From positions 16,666,501 to 16,730,500 of the forward strand of contig NC_068971.1 of assembly GCF_016808095.1 (NCBI RefSeq): 64,000 nucleotides of DNA. The letters are read 5' to 3'. Below are positions 1-12,300 of this stretch, piece after piece; position 1 is the first letter of the stretch; each line of letters opens with the position of its first letter. The notes below the pieces were generated by a model. The model made no database searches. It was given only the letters and a program-made list of their open reading frames with translations, and was not told the origin of the DNA. Position numbers and translations under genes: made by a program. This stretch comes from Vigna angularis (lineage: Eukaryota > Streptophyta > Magnoliopsida > Fabales > Fabaceae).

Positions 1-440
1 TGCTTTATCAAGAAAAGAACGCCGGTTACTCCCAAAACCTTGAATCATGAAGGGACTCACCCAAACTTTTTTATTTCGAAAATATTATGCCCTTGACAAC
101 TTTATTAACAACAAACTCAACATGTGACCTTTCTTTTTCACCCCTCTTTTTTTTAGTTTTCCTTTTTCAACATCCTACAGGACCGAGCTCGCCAACCTGA
201 TATACCTGTGATGCTTTTATCAACACGCGTTTACTTATTTTCATTTTCATTTTCACTTGACTACTTAACAGCTCAGCGTGACATGCAGTATTTCAGATGG
301 AATGCAAACAACCAAGATATGAATGAAATCACTTGAATTTTATTTAGTAAAAAAAAAAAAAAAAAAAAAAAACACAGAGTACAATAAGCTTTAAAGGTAA
401 TATCAACATCCCCTTAATAGCAACCACTATCACGGAATCA
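1..440 (-). other. Ogre 3' untranslated region with homopolymer run
   Basis: This is the stretch downstream of the integrase stop on the minus strand. It has no ORF and contains a run of 24 A on the plus strand (349-372), that is, a T tract in the element's sense. I looked for a purine-rich tract followed by the LTR start TGTCAATACC and did not find it, so the 3' LTR must begin left of the window. Confidence 0.6.
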
Positions 441-1928
441 TCATGCGTAAAACTTTTTTACTGCATCAGAATTAACTAGTAATGGTAACTCCTCTCCGTC
501 CATTCTCGTGAGAATTAGTGCCCCACCAGAAAATGCTTTCTTCACTACAAATGGCCCTTCATAATTGGGAGTCCATTTGCCTCTATGATCCTTTTGTATA
601 GGTAAAATGTTCTTCAATACCAGCTCACCTTCATGAAATTCTCTTGGGTGTACCTTTTTGTCAAATGCCTTTTTCATTCTTCTTTGGTACAATTGTCCAT
701 GGCATACTGCTGTTAATCTTTTCTCATCGATGAGATTGAGCTGATCGAAACGAGCTTGAACCCACTCAGCCTCTTCTAATTGGGTTTCCATTAAAACTCG
801 TAAGGACGGAATTTCCACTTCAAACGGAAGTACGGCCTCCATTCCATATACAAGCGAGAAAGGCGTTGCCCCAGTCGATGTTCGTACCGAAGTGCGATAA
901 CCATGTAAAGCAAAAGGAAGTATTTCATGCCAATCCTTATATGTGACCACCATCTTCTGCACAATCTTCTTGATATTTTTGTTAGCAGCCTCTACCGCCC
1001 CATTCATCTTTGGACGATAAGGAGAAGAATTAAGATGATGAATTTTGAACTCCTCACATAACTCTGTCATCATCTGGTTGTTCAAGTTAGTGGCATTATC
1101 AGTGATGATCCTGTTAGGGATCCCGTATCTGCAAATCAACTCTCTTTTTATGAATTTGGTCACCACCTTTCTAGTCACATTAGCATAAGAAGCAGCCTCA
1201 ACCCACTTGGTGAAGTAGTCGATTGCGACTAATATGAAACGATGTCCATTTGACGTCTTCGGCTCTATAGCTCCGATGACATCTATTCCCCACATCGAAA
1301 AGGGCCATGGTGCAGACAACACGTTCAAGGTCGTGGGTGGCACATTGATATTATTTGCATACACCTGGCATTTCTCACACTTTCTCACATGTGTACAACA
1401 ATCATTTTCCATAGTCAACCAAAAATACCCCGCTCTCAGTATCTTCCTGGTCATTGAGTGCCCATTCATGTGTGTGCCAAATGTACCCTCGTGCACTTCT
1501 TTTAGTATCAGCTCGGCTTCTTTTGCATCTACGCATCTAAGGAGAACCATGTCATGATTCCTCTTATATAAAATATCCCCATTCAAAATGAAGCTGCCAA
1601 CCAACCTCCTTAACGCCCTTTTATCGTTTTCAGATGCCTTCTCTGGATATTCTCGGGTCCTAAGATAATGCTTGATATCAAAGTACCAAGGTTTACCATC
1701 TACCTCCTCCTCGATGAAATAACAATACGCTGGCTCTGCATGACTCTTCATTTCGATCATTGGCAATTCTGCATCTTGATCAACTTCAAACATCGATGAC
1801 AAAGTAGCCAACGCGTCTGCTAATTGATTATCTTCTCGCGGTATATGATTAAACGTGATGGAATCGAAATACTCAATTAATCCCCTGATGTAAGCTTGGT
1901 ATGGAATTAATTTTGTATCCCTAGTCTC
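441..1928 (-). CDS. Ogre integrase region (with C-terminal end of RNase H)
   Basis: This is the C-terminal part of the Ogre pol polyprotein; integrase inserts the cDNA copy into nuclear DNA. It stays in the same frame as the RT region upstream but is separated from it by a TGA at 1929-1931. From residue 1 of the longest M-initiated ORF (start 1811) one sees the end of the RNase H-integrase linker, an HHCC zinc-binding domain (His/His spacing near residues 107-117, then CxxC in KCEKC), and the integrase core with acidic residues in WGIDVIG, ITDNATN and the glutamate in NGAVEAANK, which fit the DDE triad. The C-terminal tail (KWTPNYEGPFVV) is the usual post-core domain. No chromodomain is visible, consistent with a non-chromovirus lineage. 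Confidence 0.9.
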   Translation of the reverse strand, partial: ETRDTKLIPYQAYIRGLIEYFDSITFNHIPREDNQLADALATLSSMFEVDQDAELPMIEMKSHAEPAYCYFIEEEVDGKPWYFDIKHYLRTREYPEKASENDKRALRRLVGSFILNGDILYKRNHDMVLLRCVDAKEAELILKEVHEGTFGTHMNGHSMTRKILRAGYFWLTMENDCCTHVRKCEKCQVYANNINVPPTTLNVLSAPWPFSMWGIDVIGAIEPKTSNGHRFILVAIDYFTKWVEAASYANVTRKVVTKFIKRELICRYGIPNRIITDNATNLNNQMMTELCEEFKIHHLNSSPYRPKMNGAVEAANKNIKKIVQKMVVTYKDWHEILPFALHGYRTSVRTSTGATPFSLVYGMEAVLPFEVEIPSLRVLMETQLEEAEWVQARFDQLNLIDEKRLTAVCHGQLYQRRMKKAFDKKVHPREFHEGELVLKNILPIQKDHRGKWTPNYEGPFVVKKAFSGGALILTRMDGEELPLLVNSDAVKKFYA

Positions 1929-3885
1929 TCATTCTCCCTTCAATTGATGGATGACCAAAGCTGAATCTCCATATACATCCAAAATTTTTGCTTTAGACTC
2001 TATTGCTGCTCGAATACCCATAGCACAGGCTTCATATTCCGCGATATTATTCGTGCAATTAAAACGCAACCTTGTCGTCATTGGTATGTATTGATTCTCA
2101 GGAGAGATAAGCACTGCCCCTATTCCATGCCCCATTACATTTGAGGCCCCATCGAATAATACCATCCAGGCTTTTTCATTTTTGTCTTCTTTGTTCTCAG
2201 AAAATAAAGCCATGATATCTTCATCAGGAAACTCAGGTTGCATTGGCTGATAATCACTAATGGGTTGATGGGCTAAATATTCCGCTAAAGCGCTACCTTT
2301 GATAGATTTCTGAGTAACATATACAATGTCGTACTCCGATAGTAGCATCTGCCATCGAGCTATTCTTCCAGTGAGAGCGGGCTTTTCGAAAATATACTTG
2401 ATAGGATCCATTTTAGATATCAACCAAGTAGAGTGACTCAACATGTATTGCCTTAAACGATGTGTAGCCCACGCTAGTGCACAACAAGTTCGCTCTAACG
2501 ACGAATATCGTTGTTCGCAATCTGTGAATCTTTTGCTCAAGTAATATATAGCATGCTCTCTTTTCCCGTCTTCATCATGCTGACCCAGTACACAACCCAT
2601 TGAATTATCCAATACTGTTAAATACAAAATGAGAGGTCTTCCTGGCATAGGTGGACGCAATACAGGAGGGTCTTGCAGGTATTGTTTGACTTTTTCGAAA
2701 GCAACTTGACAATCTTCATTCCACACCACAGCCTGATTTTTCCGTAGCAATTTGAACATTGGTTCACAAGTGGCAGTTAATTGGGAGATGAACCTAGCAA
2801 TGTAGTTCAATCTTCCCAGAAAACCTCGAACCTCCTTTTCTGTTCTAGGCGCAGGCATTTCCGTTATCGCTTTTACTTTGTCAGGATCAACTTCTATCCC
2901 TCTTTGGCTAACAATAAAGCCCAACAATTTTCCAGACTTTACTCCAAACGTGCATTTGACAGGATTTAACCTGAGTTTGTACTTTCTCAGTCTCTCAAAT
3001 AATTTCCTTAGATTGAAAATATGCTCCTCTTCTGATTCCGACTTTGCAATCATGTCATCCACATAAACTTCAATTTCCTTATGCATCATATCATGAAAGA
3101 GTGTCACCATTGCCCTTTGATATGTTGCTCCAGCATTCTTGAGTCCGAAAGACATCACCTTATAACAGAATGTTCCCCATAACGTGATAAAGGTTGTTTT
3201 CTCCATGTCTTCTGGTGCCATCTTAATTTGATTATATCCCGAGAATCCATCCATGAACGAAAATAACGAAAATTTAGCCGTATTATCAACCAGAGTATCG
3301 ATGTGTGGTAACGGGAAATTATCCTTCGGACTTGCACGATTCAAATCACGGTAGTCAACACACATCCGAACTTTCCCATCCTTCTTAGGTACTGGTACAA
3401 CATTCGCTACCCATTGTGGATATCTTGCCACGGCCAAAAATCCTGCATCAAATTGCTTTTGGACCTCCTCTTTAATTTTTAGGGACATTTCCGGCTTCAT
3501 TCTTCTTAGTTTTTGCTTGACTGGAGGGCATTCTGGCTTGAGTGGGAGTCTATGCTGCACAATATCGGTATTCAGACCCGGCATGTCATTGTAAGACCAT
3601 GCGAACACATCTTTAAACTCCTTCAATAGGGTACGCAATCTTTCTCTCACTCCCGTTTTCATACTAGTACCGATTTTCACTTCCTTTATCTCATCCTTCT
3701 CTCCCAAGTTGAGTATTTCAATCTCCTCCTGATGGGGTTTTATCTCCTTAGATTCTTGCTCTACTAATCTCAACAATTCCGGAGAGGGTTCCACATCATC
3801 TTCGAAATCATCTTCCGTATTACTGATAGGGCGCTCAAAATTAGGAACATTGATATCGTTATTTTCAAAACAATCATCGTCACAT
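1929..3885 (-). CDS. Ogre reverse transcriptase/RNase H region (second coding exon), interrupted by a stop
   Basis: This is the pol part that copies element RNA into cDNA. The frame is open from the inferred splice acceptor at 3885, through an acidic linker, into the RT domain, with the palm motif YVDDM and the upstream MSFGLKNAGATYQ block, then the RNase H domain (LFDGASN, AEYEACAMGI, GDSALVIHQ). Translation meets a TGA at 1929-1931 inside RNase H, after which the same frame continues open into integrase. This looks like a simple nonsense mutation. The missing upstream start codon is expected because the region is joined to gag-protease by splicing (intron 3886-4059). Confidence 0.9.
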
Positions 3886-4059
3886 CTGCATCATTTACAT
3901 TTATGAAAAAGTATAAATAAATAAGATAAACAAAGAAAAATACCAAATGATGATGAAATGCAATTTTATTATCACGCTGAGTGAAAAGTAAAAAGTCAAT
4001 CCGCAAAGCCTAAGTTCTAAAGCCTGAAACGAAACTATAGGCTTAATTAAAACTATTAC
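3886..4059 (-). other. Putative Ogre intron between protease and RT
   Basis: On the minus strand the sequence starts AAAAT|GTAATAG just before the gag-protease stop and ends in a T-rich tract with TGATGCAG|ATGTG. Removing these 174 bases keeps one reading frame from protease to RT (phase 2 junction) and skips the gag-protease stop codon at 4056-4058. Splicing at this place is known for Ogre elements; the exact borders here are my inference from frame and GT-AG rule. Confidence 0.7.
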
Positions 4060-7000
4060 ATTTTGTTCACATTAAGCATCACAGGTAAATCCAGTGTTTC
4101 CCAATTGCTAAGTTGAGTATCAGGGGAGCAAGCTCGCACAAAGCTCGAACTTTGAGGCCCTTCTTCATCCTCCACAGTTGCTATCTGGCCAGTGTTGATC
4201 CACCCAGCACTGCGAAAGCTTTCCTTGATGTCAACAATGTGAATTTTGCTCTCTCTGGGCTCTCGTCTTTCTGGACGGGCTAGACTACGTTCTTTTCTTT
4301 CTTCAATCATCCTTTTCCTGTCTTCCTTGGTAGGTTTGTACCCCAAACCATATCTTTTCTTGTTTTTCACAATTTCTAGAGGGAATGCTCGTCCTTGCCG
4401 ATATTTGCCCAAACCTTCCCCATATATATAGCCTTCCTTTAGCATAATCTTGGCCATCATAATAGAAGCACATGATAGATGAGGATTTACCGGAAACGGT
4501 TCCACACAAGCATTTCCCACAATCTCCAGCGATTGGAAGGCTGTCTCGAGAGCTTCTTCAGCTGCCTCGATGTAGCGTGTGGATGATGGTCCATTCACAA
4601 GAAGATCCTCTTCTCCTGATACTATCACCAACTTATCTCCCATCACATACTTCAACTTCTGGTGTAGTGTAGAAGGCACAACTCCAGCCGAATGGATCCA
4701 TGGGCGCCCCAACAGACAACTATAAGCTGGCAGGATATCCATAACCTGGAATGTTATTTGGAAAACACACGGGCCAACTTGCATTGGTAATTCCACTTCT
4801 CCCATCACTTCTCTTTTGCTACCATCAAACGCCCTCACAATCATTGAACTCGGCCTCATATGCATTCCTTCGCAAGGTAGCTTTTCCAAGGTTGCTTTCG
4901 GCATGACATTCAAAGAGGAGCCATTGTCCACTAAGACACGCGCTATAACATGATCCAGGCATTTTATAGAAACGTGAAGAGCCATGTTATGCCCTCTTCC
5001 CTCAGCAGGTATCTCTTCATCCGTAAAGGTGAGATAATTATTAGCAACAATATTGCCAACAATACCCTCGAATTTATTCAACGAAATACCTTGTTCTACG
5101 TGAGCCTCACTGAGTATCATCATTAACAACTTTCTGTGTGATGCCGAATGCATGAGCAAGTCTAACAAGGATATACGAGCAGGCATACGGTTTAACTGTT
5201 CCACAACCTTATATTCACTTTGTTGTATGAATTTTAAAAATTCACAAGCCTCCTCTTCAGAAACTTCTTTCTTCTCTTCCTTGTGGGGGATCTCCTCTGT
5301 CTGTGCGTCCTTCCCCTTTAAGAATTCTTTTGCCTTCGCGACCATCGTTGCTTCCTTATCATTAACTCTTTCTCGTGCCAACTCTGGTGGTGTGAAAATT
5401 CGACCACTCCTAGTCATTCCACCTATGCCTGATATGTTTTTGACTACAGGCTCAACACTTTGTGCTTCGCCTGACGCATGTGTCTCATATCTCCATGGGA
5501 CGGCTTTTTCGTTCTCGTAAGGAAAAGGGGCTGGTACATAGATAACAACGGGCGACCTTCCTTGAGTTGGTGGGATAGAGGTAGTCCTAGTGAAACGAAT
5601 CACCAATGGTTCTGGTAAAATCATGCTGGATTCATCACAAGTTTGTGCGAATACATCTCCCTCCTCACTCTTATAGCATACTTGCATCAGACCACGATCT
5701 AGCAGGTCTTGCAAAATTTCTTCAAACTCAATACACTCCTCAATAGAGTGCTCAGCATCCGGGTGGAGCGCGCATGCCATACTCTCATCATAATCGCCCT
5801 TCAAGATACCCACTCTTAGTAACGCCTCCAAAATAAACCTCCTAGAGCTCCTGACTTCTTTCACATTTCTCACCAGCTCATGTTCTTTCACTTCGACAGC
5901 ATTCGTTGAAGCATTTCCATGCCCGGATAAAGGATTGGCCTCGATACTAGGCTTATCTTCTTGGAACTTTAACCATCCAGAATCAATTAGAGTCTGCACT
6001 TTATGCTTGAAAGCCAGACATCTCTCAGTGGAATGACCGACGGCCCCTCCATGATAACTACACTTTGCATCTGCATCATAACCTCTTGGGTACGGAGGCT
6101 CCAAAGGCTTCAGGGGACAAATGACAACCAGACCCTGTTTGATAAGATGAGGCAATAATTCCGTATAAGTTGTAGGGATTGGGGTAAAATTTCTTTCCTG
6201 GTTCCTTCTTGGATAAGTATTTAGACCCACATTCATATTGGAACCTACGTTTTCCCCTCCCCTCCAATTATTCGTCGGGATGTATTGTGGTTGATAGTAC
6301 CCTGGTTGTTGTTGAGGCCTAATTTGATGACCAAATGACGCGTTAGCTGTATGTGGATGTTGACCCCAGTATGGTCGATAGTTATGAGTGGGAGCCTGAC
6401 CTCTCCACACGGGGGTTGCAGATGTCGCATGCACATCTCCTTCCTTTCTTTTTCCTAAGTTGAAACTGGGTTTTTTGGAATTTGCAACCACCGACGAGCC
6501 ATATGCAATCTTCCCATTTTTCAACCCGATCTCTATTCGTTCGCCTATCACAATGATATCAGCAAAATTTGAAGATACATTTCCCAACATATGTTCATAA
6601 AATGGTGGTTGTAGCGTATTTACAAACATTGCCACCATTTCTTTATCATACAAAGGTGGCTCAACTTGTGCAGCCAATTCCCTCCACTGTTGAGCATACT
6701 CCTTAAAAGTTTCGTTGTCTTTCTTAGACATGTTTTGCAGCTGTAAACGATCTGGCGCAACATGTGTATTGTATATGTACTGTTTCACAAAAGCATCAGC
6801 CAAGTCCGCCCAACAACGAATTCGAGTCGGCTCCAAATGGGTATACCAGTTTAATGCCACTCCAGCCAAACTATCTTGGAAAATATGGATGAGCAGCTGC
6901 TCATCATAAGCATATGCAGCCATCTTTCTGCAAAACATGGTCAGATGGCTCTTAGGGCATGTATTTCCCTTATACTTCTCAAAATCTGGCGCCTTGAACT

Positions 7001-7556
7001 TATGTGGTATTTTGACGCCAGGAACCAAACTCAATCTGGCCACATCTCCGAACCCATAACTTTCAAATCCCTCAACAGCCCTCAATCTTGCCTCTAGGCT
7101 CTCCAGTTTATCTTTTGCTCCGTCGACATTACTAATTACCCCCTGAAACGAAGTATGTGGCGCAACCTTGGTAGAAAAGCCTTCCCCGGTGATCACATGA
7201 GGCACTGGAGTTACTCGTATTCCATCAGACATGTTTTCATTCATTCCTTCACTTACCATAGGTGCGGACATTACAACAGGTTCCTGAGTACCGATTGGCG
7301 GTACGTCGGCAGTGGTAGGGAAAGAGAATGAAACACGCTCCCCTTCTGTGTATTCTCCCACAGGTGGAATGTAACCTGGGGGTAATCCATACATTGGGAA
7401 CGGAACAGATTGGCTCCCAGCATTGAACAACTTGTGCAGGTGTCGACTCTCCCGTAGTCTTCAGGGCTTCGAGAGCTGTCAAAATCTGGGCCATCTGATC
7501 CTTCAACTGGCTGACATCAGCCTTAATAGATTCGTGTGACTGCTCCCAATTCTCCA
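4056..7556 (-). CDS. Ogre gag-protease region, frameshifted near its start
   Basis: The main ORF (7430-4056) holds the gag capsid-like domain (about residues 140-300; MFCRKMAAYAYDEQL and LAGVALNWY blocks), a Cys/His-containing region (CSYHGGAVGHSTERC), an aspartic protease with DNGSSLN as the active-site loop (about residue 840), and a glycine-rich G-patch-like segment (GEGLGKYRQGR) near the C terminus. The likely gag start (MENWEQ, at 7557) lies in another frame, and the coherent reading switches frame around 7430-7440, so this copy carries a small indel. The stop at 4056-4058 lies inside the inferred intron, so a spliced transcript would read through into RT. Confidence 0.87.
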
Positions 7557-7833
7557 TGACCTTTGAGTTAGCTCTGGTCCTGTACGAATGTCGTGGAAAA
7601 TTTGCCGTTGTTCTCTCTCTTGTACTAATGATTATTTTTATTAGATTAGATAAAGATGAAAAATGCAAAACATGATGCATGCTAGTGATAAGTGGAAATC
7701 ACAGGATAACGATGACAATACTGATAGAAAATTAACACAAGCCGATACCAAACAAACATCCCTTATCTTTCATTTAAAGAAAATTTGATCCATTACATCG
7801 TCTAAGGAACAAAACACGCAATTCTGATGTACA

Positions 7834-9981
7834 TCAATCCCGCTCCCAGGCAATGAAAGATTTCATCTCTCCCACCAGCCATTTACAATGATTAATAAAC
7901 AATTCTATTTCTGCTGGTGAGTTACGAAAATGAGTACTTGCTTCAGCATTAGACACCATCCTGGGGATATCTTCAATTGCCCCATTTGCCAAAGCAGCCA
8001 ATTGAGAGAAGCTTTCCTTCCAGTGCTTTACAGCCATTTCTTGCTCGGCGATGTGCTCTTTCATTTGCTTTATCAAGGCCTGATGCCTTTCTTCAAATTC
8101 CATTGACCTCCATCGCTCCTCCTGCTCCTCGATGTAATCTTCCATTTGCTTTAACATGGCCCGGTACTCCTTTTCGGCCTCCTCTAACTTCCAGTGCTCC
8201 TGATTCATCTTTGTCTCAAATGATGTAGCCATTTCCTTCATTTGATGTCCCGCTTCTTGTACTTGGACCTGCGCTTCTCTTAATCTTTTTAGGGCTTCCC
8301 TTTTATCCCTCTTGACTTCCTCATAGAGTTGTTTCCACTGCCTGTTTTCTTCTAAAGCCACCTTATTCTCATTTACCCTCATGGATAATTCTTTATTCGC
8401 GGCCGCTAGATCCTGTTTTACTCGAGATATATAATCTCTCTCAACCTTCTGGCTTTTGACAATGTTTTCATAAGCCCGCGACTTTTCTTCATTATCATTT
8501 CTCATATCCACAAGATCATTACGTGCCCGTTGTAATTCGTTTTCTAGCCTAGCATTCCTCACCCTTAATTTCTCCATCTCAGCCTTCAATTGTTTCACCT
8601 CTTCATTTTCTGGGGCTTGGGATGGTTCTTCACTAGCTGATTGATCCTTGGTTGGCTTGAAAGGAAACTTGACCACTTCCACTCTCTCCAGAATCCAAGT
8701 GTGATAACTAACCCTGCTATCCACTACTCCATCCCTCAAGTCCTTCTCTGCTCGAACAACATTTTCCCAGGCGCTTTTAACCTTTCTCAACAGTTCAATG
8801 AAATGCCCGTCTTCGTAATAAATGAATAGGGTAGCAAGGTAATCTGATGAAGGTGCCCCTCTCATGGGATGCCCGAATTGTCTTTGCACCAAAAGGGGGT
8901 TGTAATTGATACAGTACCGGGCACCTATGAGAGGCACATTAGGAAAACTACCACAATGCTGTATAGCCAGTTTATTTCCGAGCCAAGGAAGGCGCCATTT
9001 TATACTTCTTTCACTCAGGCCAGCAAGGAATCGGGCCCAATCGTTTCCTTCCTTACCTTTAAGCCCTTGGTGCGATAAAGTCTTCGATAGACTCCTGACG
9101 TCGACCATCTCCTTAAACACGCGCGCTGTCATCCATGTATACAACGCTGGTAAACAACAAAGAATCTTCTTTCCCTTTCTCTCCTGGCAAAAACTCAAGG
9201 TCCCATAAACATCCGCAAGAACTGCTGTTACAGGATTCTCTGATCTGGTTTTACTCGCCACGAAGACGTCTATTGCGGTGTAATCCACGAATTTTTCTAT
9301 TTTGGGAAACAAGACAATGCCATATATGGTGAGGGCTAATACATCCATGAAAGTTTCCCAATCCTCTTTGTCAGCCAGGTGATGTAAATACTGCTCTAGA
9401 TACCCCTGTGATAACCCATGCAATTGATTCCTCATCATCATCTTGTCTTCAAGCTCCTTGGGATGTAGTTTCATGATGGCAGCAATGGTGGGTATAGAGG
9501 CATGATGCTCTAAATATTGATAGGGAGTGGTGCCCTCCAGTGGCAAACCCAAGATATGCTCGAACTCCTCTACAGTTGGCGCTAACTGAAAGTCTTGAAA
9601 TGTGAAACATCGAAGCGGAGAATCATAATATTGTGCCAAGGCTGTGATAGCGGGTATTTGTACTTCAACCTCCATTAAATTCAACAAATTTCCATATCTT
9701 CTCTGAAAGGTTTCTCTCTTCATAGTCTTAAGCCTTTTGCCCAAATTTATCAGCCCGGTCAAATTTCCAACATGGGCCCTTAGACTATACTTCTTTCTTA
9801 AATTGGAAGAGTTGGTGTGCCGTGTAGCATTGGATCTTATGTCAACATCCATCTCATATAAAGTCAAGTAGGTACCTGTGATTTCCTTTAAAATTAACAT
9901 GTTACTAAATGATGTATGAATATGATGCATGATAAAAAAAACGAACCACGTGAGGATTACAGAAGTACATATTTCTCTCAT
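7834..9981 (-). CDS. Ogre ORF1 protein (DUF7745-like, coiled-coil C terminus)
   Basis: This is the extra protein encoded upstream of gag in Ogre elements; its function is unknown. The conserved N-terminal globular part (about residues 75-410: AQYYDSPLRCFTFQDFQL, LGLPLEGTTPYQYLE, KIEKFVDYTAIDVF) resembles the plant mobile-domain-type DUF7745 family. Residues about 450-660 are very rich in Glu, Lys, Gln and Arg with heptad spacing, so a long coiled coil is likely. The longest ORF begins at 9981, but the first 43 residues are hydrophobic and unlike the rest; MDVDIRS at 9852 is a more natural start, and a splice acceptor (AATCACAG) just upstream is possible. The ORF is intact over 630+ residues. 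Confidence 0.85.
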   Translation of the reverse strand: MREICTSVILTWFVFFIMHHIHTSFSNMLILKEITGTYLTLYEMDVDIRSNATRHTNSSNLRKKYSLRAHVGNLTGLINLGKRLKTMKRETFQRRYGNLLNLMEVEVQIPAITALAQYYDSPLRCFTFQDFQLAPTVEEFEHILGLPLEGTTPYQYLEHHASIPTIAAIMKLHPKELEDKMMMRNQLHGLSQGYLEQYLHHLADKEDWETFMDVLALTIYGIVLFPKIEKFVDYTAIDVFVASKTRSENPVTAVLADVYGTLSFCQERKGKKILCCLPALYTWMTARVFKEMVDVRSLSKTLSHQGLKGKEGNDWARFLAGLSERSIKWRLPWLGNKLAIQHCGSFPNVPLIGARYCINYNPLLVQRQFGHPMRGAPSSDYLATLFIYYEDGHFIELLRKVKSAWENVVRAEKDLRDGVVDSRVSYHTWILERVEVVKFPFKPTKDQSASEEPSQAPENEEVKQLKAEMEKLRVRNARLENELQRARNDLVDMRNDNEEKSRAYENIVKSQKVERDYISRVKQDLAAANKELSMRVNENKVALEENRQWKQLYEEVKRDKREALKRLREAQVQVQEAGHQMKEMATSFETKMNQEHWKLEEAEKEYRAMLKQMEDYIEEQEERWRSMEFEERHQALIKQMKEHIAEQEMAVKHWKESFSQLAALANGAIEDIPRMVSNAEASTHFRNSPAEIELFINHCKWLVGEMKSFIAWERD

Positions 9982-10509
9982 CGTGCCCTAACAAAGGTTC
10001 ACTGTTCTGAGTTCAAGGTCAAGTATATGCAATCTCACAAGGATGGTTCCCTGAACCTAGAGGTCAAAGGTTACTAGAGCTATGGCCCCCTTCATAGCAT
10101 CTCCACAACAGTCGAGTAGTCAACTAGGTGTGGAAACACATATGAAGAGAACAGACTCTAGCTGGAGTTCTCACGATAGCCAAACAGGAAGTACATCCCA
10201 GAGTGACACCGCTACACAACTCCTCTAATTCTAAGTTACGCTCAGACCCGGGTATAGGGCCCCACTCATGATATGCATAATGTGTAGAGGGAAATTATAA
10301 TGTAAAACAACAATTGCAAAAATAAACACAGATAAGTAGACATATCAAACATAAATAAGGAACAATTATTTCAAACATAAGGAACAAGTAAAAGAAACTC
10401 ACATGCAATTATTCAAAATATCAAACACATATAAGAAGAAAAAGGAAGAAAAACACAGAAAAACCACATCGAATTCGCTGATCTAATTAAATGGCCTAAC
10501 TCTCTAGAT
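9982..10509 (-). other. Ogre leader between primer site and ORF1
   Basis: Untranslated leader of about 530 bases between primer-binding site and ORF1. I see no conserved ORF; the sequence is neutral in composition compared with the AT-rich LTR. A packaging signal is expected here by analogy but cannot be identified by eye. Confidence 0.5.
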
Positions 10510-10528
10510 ATCCCCAGTGGAGTCGCCA
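10510..10528 (-). promoter_or_regulatory. Ogre primer-binding site
   Basis: On the minus strand TGGCGACTCCACTGGGGAT lies two bases after the LTR end (TTGCGACA). Ogre elements are known to use a tRNA-Arg type primer with this motif; the tRNA was not checked here. Confidence 0.8.
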
Positions 10529-11084
10529 TCTGTCGCAACCGGAAAAAATCGCGACGGGACGACGATCCGAAAAATAAAACGTGAAACAAAAAGATTTTGA
10601 AAAAGAGATTTGGAGTCGCCACCATAGTTTATTCTGGAAAACTATGGAAAAACCATAAAATGATAAGGCATGGTCTATTAGAACCAGATTCTTGGTTCGG
10701 GAGTCGGTTACGTGTAGGGAAGGTATTAGCATCCTACAACGCCTGCCTTAAGGCAGTACCTTTAATTAAATATGTGAAGTCGATGTGGTTTTCAAAATGA
10801 TTAACTTTCCCTTAAAATATAAGTCTAAAGAAACAAAATATATGCTTGAAAATTTTGTTTAAGGATTTGTTGAGAAATTTGTTTAGAAATGATTTTGGAT
10901 TTTTTTGGGAAAGTGAACCTGACAAGGGCTAGCCTTGCTCCTACGTATCTCCATTTTTGATGGAGAATCAAGGATCACGTAGTTCTGGCTGAGAAATTGT
11001 TTGTTGTTTGAAAATGTGGATGTTTTTAGTTTTTGAAGATTTTTATATTTTTTGGTATTTTTTGATGTAATATTTAGATTTTTT

Positions 11085-11360
11085 GCGTAATGAGCACTAG
11101 GCTGATGCGTACGATCGCACGAGCACTCACACGGCTTTTTCCTTGTTTTTTATTGTTTTGCGTAATGAGCACTAGGCTGATGCGTACGATCGCACGAGCA
11201 CTCACACGGCTTTTTTCTTATTTTTTATTATTTTGCGTAATGAGCACTAGGCTGATGCGTACGATTGCACGAGCACTCACACGGCTTTTTTGTTTATTTT
11301 ATTTTTGGGTAATGAGTACTAGGCTGATGCGTACGATCGCACGAGTACTCATACCGATAT
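11085..11360 (-). repeat. Four tandem repeats of about 75 bp in the Ogre LTR
   Basis: The block GAGCACTAGGCTGATGCG, followed by a short palindrome around GTACGATCGCACGAG and a T-rich spacer, recurs at 11090, 11165, 11240 and 11312. The last copy is the most diverged. Spacing is 75, 75 and 72 bp. Confidence 0.9.
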
Positions 11361-11884
11361 TTATATTATTACATGTTTTTTTAAAGTTTTATATTTTTTA
11401 TTAAGAAGGATAGATGAGTTGAATATATATATATATATGACATAAAACTGTGAAAAGCATAAAGAAAAATTGTGATAGAAAACAAGATAAATTTGTAAAG
11501 TAAAAAAAAATGATCAAAATGCATATATAAATAGAATGAAGAGAAAATGTGTACCTTGTTGAAGATTTGTGTGATGAAATAAAGCCTTACTTGTAATAAG
11601 TTGTGAGAAAGATAGATGGAAGATGAAGAAGACAGCTTTATAGTAGAAATGGGGTATGGGATTTATTATGTATATAGAGATTAGGAAATAGTAAAATGTG
11701 AGAGAAAAATGAAGTAGAGTTTTGGGATGGAATGAAGAGATTTTGAGAGAGAAGAGATGGATATTATGTAATTTTGTGTGTGAAGAAAATGTGGGTATTT
11801 ATAGAGTTAAGGATGAAGAAAGTTGATGAATAAAAAAAATATAATAAGTTAGTGGAAAATTTAGATGAAATAAAATATAATTAA

Positions 11885-12300
11885 AAAAAGATGAATAGAA
11901 AAAGTTAATGTGGAAAATAAATGAAAGAAATAATATAAAAAGTTAGTGGAGAAATTAGGTAAAATAAAATATAGTGAATAGTAAAAGTTAATGTGGAAAA
12001 TAAGTGAAAGAAATAATATAAAAAGTTGGTGGAGAAATTAGGTGTGGAAATTAAGTGGAAGAAATAATATAAAAAGTTGGTGGAGAAATTAGGTGAAATA
12101 AAATATAGTAAATAGTAAAAGTTAATGTGGAAAATAAGTGAAAGAAATAATATAAAAAGTTGGTGGAGAAATTAGGTGTGGAAATTAAGTGGAAGAAATA
12201 ATATAAAAAGTTGGTGGAGAAATTAGGTGAAATAAAATATAGTAAATAGTAAAAGTTAATGTGGAAAATAAGTGAAAGAAATAATATAAAAAAAGTGGGT
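11885..12300 (-). repeat. AG-rich tandem repeats in the Ogre LTR
   Basis: The block GTTAATGTGGAAAATAA with the neighbouring AAAGTTGGTGGAGAAATTAG recurs at 11903, 11987, 12121 and 12255. The last two intervals are both 134 bp; the first is 84 bp, so one unit lacks about 50 bp. The plus strand is almost free of C. Confidence 0.8.

Noticed and set aside
130..165. Purine-rich tract on the minus strand as polypurine tract and start of the Ogre 3' LTR
   Set aside because: The following sequence does not match the 5' LTR start TGTCAATACC, so the 3' LTR is taken to be outside the window.
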